Assembly: GCF_026151205.1 (NCBI RefSeq)
Contig: NC_087073.1
Span: forward strand, 13,535,837-13,599,836
Length of the DNA stretch: 64,000 nt
Direction of reading: 5' to 3'
From: Bolinopsis microptera
Taxonomy: Eukaryota; Ctenophora; Tentaculata; Lobata; Bolinopsidae
Under the pieces are notes generated by a model. It made no database searches. It was not told the DNA's origin and worked only from the letters and a program-made list of their open reading frames with translations. Position numbers and translations under genes: made by a program. Shown one piece after another: positions 55,756 through 64,000 of the stretch (positions are counted from its first letter, which is position 1; each line of letters opens with the position of its first letter).

Positions 55756-56652
55756 TCAGTGATTTCTGTCCGTGTTGTGGCTTTGGTAAAAAGGGGTGGT
55801 CTTTTTAACTTTCTCCTGCAAATCTTTGAATATGGGGCACAAAACAGGATCATAGGCTGCATGTAGAAGCTCATTGCCATGCTTACCAGCTTTCTTGCAG
55901 TTTGAACAACACAATGGAGCGGAGCGATCACATGTCCGTGTTTCATGTGCTCCTGCACAAAAGCCACAGACATGTTCACTTTTGCAATGACCTTGGTGAC
56001 TTTTGCTATGGTGACCAAATGATTGACAGTTAAAACATCTGAGGACAAAGAAGCTATCATAGACTTTGCAAACTCTCTGAGTTCCAATAAAGAGCTTATC
56101 ACCTTGTTTAGCAATTGCAGATCGTACAAGATTACTGACACGAACAATGGCTTTGAAGGAGTTCTGGTCATTCTTTAGGGGTACTATAGCTACTACATCA
56201 ATTTTCTTGTCTTCTATACTGGTACCTGGATCATTGATGAGCAGATCTATTCCATGGTTTTGACTAACTATCATTTCCTTTATTTCCTCCTTCAAGTAAT
56301 CACGCTCAAGACCAACAACTGTTATTCTTGGTAACTTTGTGGCTACGGTTGATGTACTATGTTGGGGGGAAGCTTTGCTAAGCTTCTCACGCAATGTTTC
56401 TGCCTCAGACCTAGAGTTAAGAATAACGGCAGTATCATTAGATTTGAGCTTCATTGTGTTAACAATACTAATCTTATTCTTGATGCAGCTTTCTTCCAAC
56501 ATACTTTTATCAATTGGTGACTGATCATTCTTAATTACAATCATGCTGCGAAGTTTCTCAGTCCTCTGAGAATCATCCCATGGGTTGCAGGGAGTCATTG
56601 GAGGTTTTGCTAGAGCATTGTTTTGCTTACTTGGCAAGATTTCCTTAAGCAT
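55756..56652 (-). CDS. LINE ORF1: nucleic-acid-binding protein with zinc knuckles
   Basis: 298 residues from the ATG; the open frame continues upstream without ATG (WEELKQNFAEELSGVKEM), so the true start may be lost by 5' truncation. The middle part contains an RRM-like segment (KLPRITVVGLERDYLKEEIK). The C-terminal part has Cys/His knuckles: CFNCQSFGHHSKSHQGHC (about 206-223), CGFCAGAHETRTC and CCSNCKKAGKHGNELLHAAY. Such ORF1 proteins coat LINE RNA. The end overlaps the ORF2 open frame by at least 20 codons in a different phase, so ORF2 is expressed by reinitiation or frameshift (inference). Confidence 0.85.
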   Translation of the reverse strand: MLKEILPSKQNNALAKPPMTPCNPWDDSQRTEKLRSMIVIKNDQSPIDKSMLEESCIKNKISIVNTMKLKSNDTAVILNSRSEAETLREKLSKASPQHSTSTVATKLPRITVVGLERDYLKEEIKEMIVSQNHGIDLLINDPGTSIEDKKIDVVAIVPLKNDQNSFKAIVRVSNLVRSAIAKQGDKLFIGTQRVCKVYDSFFVLRCFNCQSFGHHSKSHQGHCKSEHVCGFCAGAHETRTCDRSAPLCCSNCKKAGKHGNELLHAAYDPVLCPIFKDLQEKVKKTTPFYQSHNTDRNH

Positions 56653-56787
56653 CTCTTTTACACCGGACAGTTCTTCAGCAAAATTCTGCTTTAACTCCTC
56701 CCAAAATCAGATTGACCCTACAAATTCCATTTGATTGTATCATACTAGCACAACATTTCTAGATTATTTCTATAGCTCAGGATTTAC

Positions 56788-56812
56788 GATTGTGCTCTGC
56801 CAATTGCATCAC
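56788..56812 (-). repeat. 25-bp motif, inverse partner of 52336-52360
   Basis: GATTGTGCTCTGCCAATTGC plus ATCAC is the reverse complement of the copy at 52336-52360 except for one base. The pair encloses the LINE and about 400 bp of additional sequence. Confidence 0.8.
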
Positions 56813-56832
56813 TTATTTTAATTTATCGTACA

Positions 56833-56833
56833 G

Positions 56834-56864
<31 letters not shown>

Positions 56865-57059
56865 AAAAGTCAGTACCCATACGTTGGGTCTTATACCACC
56901 ACCGTGTATTATATTTGAGAGTTGTTGCTTTGCAAATGGCATACTGTACCTACTTGTTCGAAGATTCCGTCACCAAAATTTGGAAATTCGGCAACCGAAT
57001 TATTTCAATTGGGCACTCGGTGACTGAGCTATTAAGGCCAACGTATGGGTACTGACTTT

Positions 57060-57122
<63 letters not shown>
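56833..57122. mobile_element. poly-G foldback element with very long homopolymer ends
   Basis: The left end is about 30 G followed by CCAAAAGTCAGTACCCATAC; the right end is the inverse (GTATGGGTACTGACTTTTG) followed by about 60 C. The interior of about 150 bp is unique. No target duplication is visible (CGTACA left, AATATA right). Length of the homopolymers may be uncertain through sequencing or assembly. Confidence 0.65.
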
Positions 57123-57125
<3 letters not shown>

Positions 57126-57288
57126 ATATATACTATTTGACATTTACCAAATCACTTGATTAAATTGAAAGATCAGTATTACACTAATTGCATACGTTGC
57201 TCTTTTCTTACTCTCTTATCTTAGTGCTTATCTCTGTTGATTGTAATGTGCAGCTACAGTGGTTTGTGTATCACTGTGTTACACGACC

Positions 57289-58170
57289 ATGACCATCCCG
57301 CCCAACGAGTATGGTGAAAAGGAGATCAACATGTTAAGGGGTGACTCAGTTGAACTTCTCAGCAAGGCTATGAACGAGATGGAGATCACAGCAATTGGGT
57401 AACTATCCCCTTCGCGCGTGAAGAAGATGAACAAGGACACTGCGTGTGACTTGTTGCACGAGGCATTAAAATATTTGGAGGAGTTCACTGGTGTCGTATC
57501 CACGGACTACAAGATGGCCTCAAACTCAGACAAACATCTTATGTTCGAGACACAGGAGACCATCATTAAGCTGCAGTCAGAACTACTAGCCTGCAAAAAT
57601 GAACAGTTGGAATTGTTGCAGACGTCAGTTAAATCGTCAGTCGGAGAGTCTGTCAAGGCTGAATTCCAATCCTTCAGCTCGGTATTACAGGCGAATTGTC
57701 CAGAATCTCAGAAGCCTGTCAGTTCTGAAATGATCAAGAAAGCTGTGAAAACTGTGGTACAGGAGGAAGACCGAAACAAAAATCTGATGATTTATGGTTT
57801 ATCGGAGCAAGACAATGAGGAGCTCAGCACAGTGGTCAGTGAAGTGTTCTCAGCAATCGGAGAGAAACCCAGAATCGAAGCTAGTAGAGTCGGAAAGCTC
57901 AAACCTGGCAAGGCTGTGAGACCAGTTAAAGTGACTGCGGCAAGTGCAACAATTGTTAATCAGATTCTCGCTAAATCGAGAAACGTGCGAGCAACGGAAA
58001 AGTTTAAAACTGTTTTTATCAGCCCAGATCGATCTCCAGAACAGAGAGCCAAGCAAAGAGAACTCGTCAGGGACATGAAAAGACTGGTAACTGAGCAGCC
58101 TGATAAGCTACACTTTATCAGAAACGGTGCTATGAAGAGTACTGATAAGACTAATAAGACTGCAGAATGA
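57289..58170 (+). pseudogene. orphan LINE ORF1 with one premature stop
   Basis: An ATG at 57289 opens MTIPPNEYGEKEINMLRGD and is stopped by TAA after EITAIG; the same frame continues as LSPSRVKKMNKDTACDLL to the TGA at 58168-58170 (about 290 residues). The N-terminal half is a predicted coiled coil (QETIIKLQSELLACKNEQLE). The C-terminal half has the RRM-like signature of a widespread LINE ORF1 class: NKNLMIYGLSE, SRVGKLKPGKAVRPVKV, FKTVFISPDRSPEQRAK and DKLHFIRNGAM. No ORF2 follows, so it is a 3'-deleted or recombined copy, unlike the zinc-knuckle ORF1 nearby. Confidence 0.8.
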
Positions 58171-58743
58171 GCTTGTGTGTTTTTAATAATTGATTATTAT
58201 TAGTGTATTCAAGTTTTTGTTGTGTGGAGGATGTTTTAACTCACTCTTGTGTGCCCAGTCTTGCACTGTCAGTATTTCTCGACACTTTGAGCACACAAAA
58301 CTGTCAGTTTTCGCGACAATTGTCAGATTTCGTTTTTAGTTCTGTCAATTTCAAGCGCTACTAGCTCTACTACTAGTAGTCTACTTCAGCTCATATTAAA
58401 GGGAGTTTTCGTCGTGCGTGTAGCGCCCTTCAAGTTTAACTTGGACGGATAGGATTTATAAAACTTCTGATTATAATATTTATACTATATTGTATTTTGT
58501 ATTTATGTATTTTAGTAAATGGTCATTATAATTAGAACCACCGGCACCGTCCGGGCCCAAACAAACAAGATTATTTCTAAATATTTCTATAGTTTTTCTT
58601 GCGCGTTGAATTTGAGCGCTCTGTTATCGGTACAGTTTATTCGTTGTTATCAGAACAGTATTTCATCAAGAATGGCGTAGTTTTGAGTTTGCAGTCAAGA
58701 GAAATCAATTGAGAGCAAAACAAAATTTTAGTGCCAGAGTAAC
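58171..58743. other. no gene recognised
   Basis: No continuation of the LINE and no exon. A CTACTAGCTCTACTACTAGTAG palindromic patch lies near 58360-58380. Confidence 0.45.
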
Positions 58744-59087
58744 CAGTGGCGTAACTTTGCCTGTTGGCGCCCCCCCGCTCAGTGACGAAAAGCGCCCCCC
58801 CCCCCCCTAAAATTTTTTGTGTCCCTAAAAAAAATTAAAAAAAAAAAAAAAAAAGTCGGGTACTTTTTTTTCTCGCCTCCCTACAGCTTTTTGCGCCCCC
58901 TGAAGCAAAAAAGGGTACCCCAAATATTTTTTTCGCGTCGACCGAACGCTAAATTGGACAGGGAAATACACAAACAAGGCGTTTTTTCAGTGAAAGGGCC
59001 TAAAATTCAGGAAAATTGCGCCCCCCTTATACGGCGCCCCCCGCACAGCGGGGTCTGCGGGGCCCTAACACCTAAGTTACGCCACTG
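58744..59087. mobile_element. hAT-type MITE, 344 bp
   Basis: Terminal inverted repeats CAGTGGCGTAACTT and AAGTTACGCCACTG, flanked by the exact 8-bp direct repeat AGAGTAAC (58736-58743 and 59088-59095). An 8-bp duplication and CAGTGGCGTA termini are hallmarks of hAT elements. The interior is C- and A-rich with GCGCCCCCC blocks; the 89-codon frame across it is not a transposase. Confidence 0.9.
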
Positions 59088-59095
59088 AGAGTAAC

Positions 59096-60981
59096 TAAGA
59101 AAAAGGAAAAGACACCCATACCACTTTTACGGCATCATATAGCGTGTAATCGACGACGACCACCAAAATATGAGTCACCAGTAACAACTGACACATCAAA
59201 TTAATGTTAACGGGTGATACTCGTAAAAAATTTGTTCCATATATTCGACAGGACCGTCGACGAGTCCAACTCGTAATATAATGACGTTTTGAATATTATT
59301 ACATTGTACATACCACATTTTAGGATTGAATTAATATTGTCATTAAAAATGATCATTGTAGCCATATATTTTAGATTTTCATCATCGCCCAGAAAACCTT
59401 ACCACCGGCAGGGCTCGCTAGAGGTGATAGATTTTCAATAGCACGTTTGTCCTCGCGCGTCACATCAAGTCCACCTTTCGCACGCTGCATTTGGCCTAGT
59501 AGTCATGACAACGACATTATTTTGCAAAGTTTAAAAGCTGCGAGCTTTTATTTAGCCCAAAATCAAACTTTTCGGTTTAATTCAAAATCTACGTTGTCCC
59601 AAATTGTGCTCCTAGGGAGCTAATGTTGAACGTTAAATTCACGAGACGGAAATTTTGTTGAAAACCGGAAAGTTCTTTTTATTTTACTTTTGGAGATATA
59701 CCCCATTTGGTAAATTTTGCTTGGCGTCATCTAAATATTTGTAAATATTTGTAAATAATTGGAATCGTTTTTAACGTCTGACAAAAATAGTGTTTTAACT
59801 GTTAAAAATATTAAGCTTCAAAAGTTGTTTCTTAATATCAGCACTGATAACTTGCAATTGACTTGACATACGTTGCATGCCACTTTTCGCGCGCGAAGCG
59901 CGCGCCGCCGAAGGGGATACGAAACATGTATCAACAATTGACCATTGTTAATGATCTGGCCCGGCGCGCGCTACTTCGTAGCACTTGTTAACGGGTGATA
60001 CTCGTAAAATATCTGTTCCATATATTGGAACAGTCGACGAGTCCAACTCGGCGCGCGTCCTGGTAGGTTTTACCTAACCATGTGCTTTCGCGCCACTTCG
60101 GGCGCGCCGTGAGGCGGGCGCGCGCTACTGTAAGCGCAAGGGCTCTGGATAGAGCAACTGGTAGGTTATAAACCTACAAAGCACTTTACATCGGGAAGAA
60201 AGCGGCGTGCGCTACTCCGAAGAAATTTAGACGATTAACATCCCTCAAACTTGCAAACTTTTTCTAACCAGACCGCTCAAGGCGGCAATATATTTTACTT
60301 TTGAAAAAACGCGTCACGCAGTACGCGTATACACATGGCTATGTGAAACTGCTGTTACCTGCTGCTGTCGCGCGCGCGCCATTTGCAGCAGTTAGCAGCA
60401 GTTAGCAGCAGTTCTTTCCACTTTAGTCTCCCTGTGAGTTTTGCTGTCCAATATGATTTTATTATTATGGTACACATTTTTATTTAGTTTAACCCATCAT
60501 TCAATTTCACTTATCTCTACTAATACTAACACGTTATATGATACAGATGTATCAACTTAACACATTCATCACACAACAGAAGTCGTTAAATGTATAGTTT
60601 ACATGTTCACGTATTAACAATATTGTTGATATATATGGAAACGTAATTAGAGAGCACTTTCAGGGCGCGGTTACTCAATAACATATACATTGTACCGTCA
60701 TTGTATAGTCCCAGTACACTTACATTATACTGTATAGTTACGGTAACAGCTGTGTTAGTACTTGACGGTTGCTGACTTAACTTAAAAACCAAATAAAACC
60801 ACAGTTGAATCGATAAAATATAATTTTAAAGAAATACATAATTATTTATATGTCAAATATGTTACGAGAAATTCATTTAAATTACAAATAGCTATGTATC
60901 TGCTTAGCTTCCATCTCTGATCATGGTACTTGAGATTCCAGATGTGGCTTTAAACAATGTTTTAAGGGCCCAACACTCAGC
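59096..60981. other. no gene; 70-bp repeat pair and CpG-rich patches
   Basis: A segment with GTTAACGGGTGATACTCGTA, TGTTCCATATATT and CGACGAGTCCAACTCG occurs at about 59206-59277 and again at 59986-60051, each with an inner ACTCG...CGAGT pairing. Around 59880-60140 and 60360-60380 there are GCGCGC-rich blocks unlike the rest of the window. GCAGCAGTTA repeats near 60380-60415. No exon recognised. Confidence 0.55.
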
Positions 60982-61271
60982 TCACTCAGTTGATGGTAGA
61001 ACAATGGGTCTTTGTGCGATGTTGTAGCAGGGACTCCACTTCTTGTTTTCTCTTGCTAACCAGATTGCATAGGAACATCTGAGAGCAACCAAAGCCGCCT
61101 CTTGGAACACTGCTTTCTTTACTCTCTTTGTAACACCAAAGTAGTTTAGTAGGGCTGGTAAGGTATGATGCCAGAAGCCTCTACACCCAACCTCTACCGT
61201 AAAAAGCTGAGCTTTCCACCCACTGCCATGCAGCCCAGGAATAAGCTCTCTGTTGTAACGTGCTTGTTTAC
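60982..61271 (-). pseudogene. C-terminal part of a retroelement-type endonuclease ORF
   Basis: The minus strand reads ARYNRELIPGLHGSGWKAQL, then FTVEVGCRGF, ALLNYFGVTKRVKKAVFQEA and ends PIVLPSTE-stop. The GW(K)..LF.VEVGCRGF phrase is typical of the end of a reverse-transcriptase-linked endonuclease-like ORF that is common in animal genomes (restriction-like endonuclease group of non-LTR elements; assignment from memory of the motif). The upstream half of the same ORF is at 63617-64000, separated by an inserted LINE. Confidence 0.6.
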
Positions 61272-62094
61272 GTTCTGCACATTAATGTAAAGAAGTGTTG
61301 TTATATGTACTTTTCTCCCTCTAAACGTGATAATAGCGAATTAAATGCAGATATAGATAGCCAAAACTTGTCCATAAATAACAAAATAATTAAACGTGTA
61401 AGTCAGACAAAATTTCTTGGAGTAATCATTGATGATAAACTGAGCTGGAAACCACACATATTATCTCTCAATAAGAAACTAAGTAGTGCTTGTGGACGTA
61501 TCTACCGTATTAAGAAATGCTTGCCAGAATCACTATATAAGCAAATATATCATTCTCTCTTTGAATCACACCTAGGTTATGCTATTTCTGTCTGGGGAGG
61601 TATTCCCAATAATCAGTTGAAACCGCTATTTATTACTCAAAAGAAGTGTATCAGGATTCTCTTTGGAGACTTTGAAGCCTATGTAGACAAGTTCAAGACA
61701 TGTGCTAGAGCAAGACCAATTAATTCTCAACGTCTAGGATCTGAATTCTATGTTAAAGAGTCCACCAAACCTCTATTCACAAAACACGAACTACTTGCTA
61801 TACAGATACCGTTGTTAAATGGAATTGTTTAAGATCATTAAGTCACGAGTACCAATTTCGTTATACTACCTATTCGGCTTATCAAATAGGAAAGATAATT
61901 TGTTAATCACGCCCTCTCCAACTAATCAATTTATGTACAAATCTGCATGGCTGTGGAACGAATTTCGTAAAGTTGGGCCGATGAATTTCACCTCCCCTTG
62001 CAGCTCTGTCAAGAATTTGCTTAAACAGTCACTTCTAAGAGCTCAAAACAGGTATGGAACTGATTGGTGTGACAAAAATTTCACTGAATTCTGA
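61272..62094 (+). pseudogene. C-terminal RT fragment of the inserted LINE, frameshifted
   Basis: Reads KFLGVIIDDKLSWKPHI, ESHLGYAISVWGG, CIRILFGDFEAYVDK and CARARP, then after a small deletion near 61805-61815 changes frame to MELFKIIKSRVPISLYY and SAWLWNEF. In the related LINE at 48500-49925 the equivalent junction is continuous (LLTVQNLYKYHCISEIFRIM), which shows that about 8-10 bases of the NLY region were lost. Same family as that copy. Confidence 0.8.
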
Positions 62095-63616
62095 GTGAGA
62101 AGTGATACTTGCCTGTTATTCCCACTTACTGACTGATAATCTTATCTATGGATACCATGCTTGAATTTAGGTAAACAACATAGCACTTCCTCACCAGTCA
62201 CGTTGAACGCGATCGCCGAATGATAAAACAATATGGGAGCGCGCACAGCATTGCGCGCTGATACTCTAAATACTGTGCGCGTTTCGTCCGGAACCTGGGG
62301 GAGTTCCCGCTCTAATATATCTGACGACAGTGATCACTCATTATGAGAACTAATCCCGACCACTTTCCCGGTCGAACCGTACCCAAATCAAACTAATTTA
62401 TGAACCACGTGTATAGCCAACGTCCTTGCGGTGCTGAGCCGATGTAAAACTCTTCTGTCTCTTGTTAATATTTTAGTTGTACTGTGCATAAAAGTGTGTA
62501 GTGACAAGTGTGTAGTGGTAATGTATATTATTTATTATGACGACGCGATATCTATAACGCAGAATTAAAAGCTGCTTTCGATATGACTGGTGGTGGGCTC
62601 TCTCCGGCGGGACATAGATCTATATAGGGGGTACCCGGGGTACGAGTTAACGAACAGTGTTCGTGTCCTTCCACAACCCCCTGTTACCTGTGTTTCTGTC
62701 GGGGTAGCCTAATTCATCCGTTAGAATCGCAGAGTTAGCGGAGCTCATGATATCTCGCGACGTATGCTGCATGAACGGTGCAAGACTTGCGCCGTTTGTT
62801 TCAGCATCCAGTTGCGAGTGCTTGCCCATCGAAAACATGATTAGTGATTGTGGATTTTATTGATATTACTGATTATCCATCATATTCAGTATTAATGTTA
62901 TCCATTATTTATTTATTGACATCCTTCAGTCTCCAAAACGAGGTGTGAAGGTAAATTAACTTTGAGCCTTGTTTTGGCGACTGCTTAATCGATGGGCAAG
63001 TAGGTATTTGTTTTTTAGCAGTGTTGAACATTGAAACAATTATAAAATGTTTATTTTTATCTTATATAACGTACAATATGAATGACATATGCTATAGTGA
63101 CGTAACATATATAGTGCAAAGAATTAGTAACTTGCGAGATCTGATTTAGTGATAATCGACGTTAACATTTTGCAGTTTACAGTTGCACAATGTTGACGTC
63201 GATTGTTACTAACATTTATCTGAATTTAATACAAGTACATGTCACATATAAATTGGGTAGCTGAATGAAACTCGTGCCTCAAAATTTTCCGGTATTAGCA
63301 TTGCAGTGTCCACGCCCTGTACTGCGTTAACGACCGAAATTTTCCCAATATGCAATTATTATTTTGCTTTTAAAATTCTCTGATAATTAATAATATATCG
63401 TGACATGTAATTGTAAGATAACAAACCTTGCGCGCGCGGCGCTTACATCTGCACCTGAGAATCTCTCAACAATGTGTGGCTGTCTGCGCGGCGGGCTGTG
63501 TATTGTGTATATAGCTGAATCTAAATTTAGATTTATTTGTAATTGTATAATAATATTAAATATGTATTGATTGTTTTGTGGTAAATAAAAATTTTGTTTT
63601 ACTAAAAAAAAAAATT
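61272..63616 (+). mobile_element. 5'-truncated LINE inserted into the endonuclease ORF
   Basis: The insertion begins inside the reverse-transcriptase ORF (LHINVKKCCYMYFSP) and ends with AATAAAAATTTTG and an A-run near 63603-63614. An 8-9 bp sequence, TTGTTTAC on the left (61264-61271) and TTGTTTTAC on the right (63617-63625), is the probable target duplication. The ORF part is 61272-62094; the remaining 1.5 kb would be 3' UTR, longer than usual, so another element may be nested there. Confidence 0.65.
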
Positions 63617-64000
63617 TTGTTTTACTTGGTCACTAAAGTTACTCTCGTCACCAACTGTCAACTCTACTAATATGTCCACCTTTCCTTTATCAGACCAGAC
63701 TACAATATCAGGACGTTCTGCAGTTCCGTAGATGTGCTGGGGGAACTGTGCTGGGAGGTCATCTTCGTCCCAGATAATCTGTCAATCTTGGTCTTTCTCA
63801 AAAGGGCTCTCTCTTTTCATCTTCGTCTTTGGTTTTTGGTAACAGCTGCTAGATGACTTGAAGCCTGTCCAGTCCTGAACTTCAAGTTTAAAATATTTGT
63901 TGCTGAACTTCTCTATTTGATCCATTAGGGATTTTGCAATGACCCGCAGCACGTTGTCATGCCTCCAATTGTATCGTTTGTTGTTCAGCGAGAAGTTGCT
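63617..64000 (-). pseudogene. upstream part of the split endonuclease-type ORF
   Basis: From the window end the minus strand reads YNWRHDNVLRVIAKSL, later WDEDDLPAQFPQHIYG, ERPDIVVWSDKGKVDILVEL and TVGDESNFSDQVKQ, with one TGA stop at 63782-63784. The RHD.VLR, RPDIVVWS and VELTV phrases precede the VEVGCRGF end in intact members of this group, and here continue at 61271 downward. The gene extends beyond the window. Confidence 0.6.

Larger units (their letters stand above)
52682..56705 (-). mobile_element. nearly complete CR1/L2-type LINE
   Basis: About 4 kb on the minus strand: ORF1 (55756-56652, open about 60 bp further 5'), ORF2 (52883-55696) and a 3' UTR with ACACTGCTGAGTA ending near an ATTAATTAATTG tract. 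The 5' end is truncated or ill-defined at about 56705, so no promoter is visible. Both ORFs are free of stops, making this the youngest retrotransposon in the window. No flanking target duplication was found. Confidence 0.85.

Noticed and set aside
55713-56171. 152-codon minus-strand frame overlapping ORF1
   Set aside because: Third-frame shadow of the LINE ORF1; the zinc-knuckle frame accounts for the sequence.

Overview
This is metazoan nuclear DNA: split genes with GT-AG introns, CR1/L2-type and other non-LTR retrotransposons, tRNA-derived SINEs, several families of non-autonomous DNA transposons, and many minisatellites. There is no prokaryotic gene organisation. The species cannot be fixed from the sequence. 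The repeat spectrum and low gene density fit an early-branching animal or another invertebrate with a repeat-rich, AT-leaning genome. That placement is inference.

Four host genes can be supported, all on the minus strand. (1) A TMEM258 orthologue (oligosaccharyltransferase subunit) is spread over about 13 kb. Its last coding exon is at 25109-25228, its first membrane exon is at 36651-36764, and the start codon is probably a one-codon exon at 38343-38345. The joined product is 78 residues, against 79 in human. (2) A single-exon gene for a secreted helical protein (29198-30034) sits inside the large TMEM258 intron on the same strand. (3) A 63-residue tail-anchored protein resembling SMCO4 lies at 39589-39780. 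(4) A two-exon bHLH-PAS gene, CLOCK-like with a degenerate basic region, lies at 46977-48352.

Layout: 1-25 kb is gene-poor and holds satellites, a foldback element with satellite arms (2.8-4.8 kb), a Helitron-like element, PIF-like and Merlin-type MITEs, and a 38-bp satellite. 25-38.4 kb is the TMEM258 locus, full of insertions, with a Tc1-like MITE, a 15-bp array of CACGTG motifs and a 2-3 copy tandem segmental duplication (32.9-36.4 kb). 38-48 kb holds the small genes and a 1.36-kb near-perfect palindromic element. 48.5-64 kb is mostly retrotransposon: a decayed LINE, a Jockey/I-like fragment, a SINE, a second Helitron-like copy, an almost complete CR1/L2-type LINE (ORF1 plus intact ORF2), an orphan ORF1, a hAT MITE, and an endonuclease-type ORF split by a truncated LINE.

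The most unusual recurring structure is a set of foldback elements that begin with a run of G and end with a run of C (8427, 30597, 37058, 43959, 56833, and probably 15423 and 27826). Two have TTAA target-site duplications. One of these is supported by a paralogous site in the window that lacks the element, and another landed inside the tandemly repeated splice-acceptor region of TMEM258.
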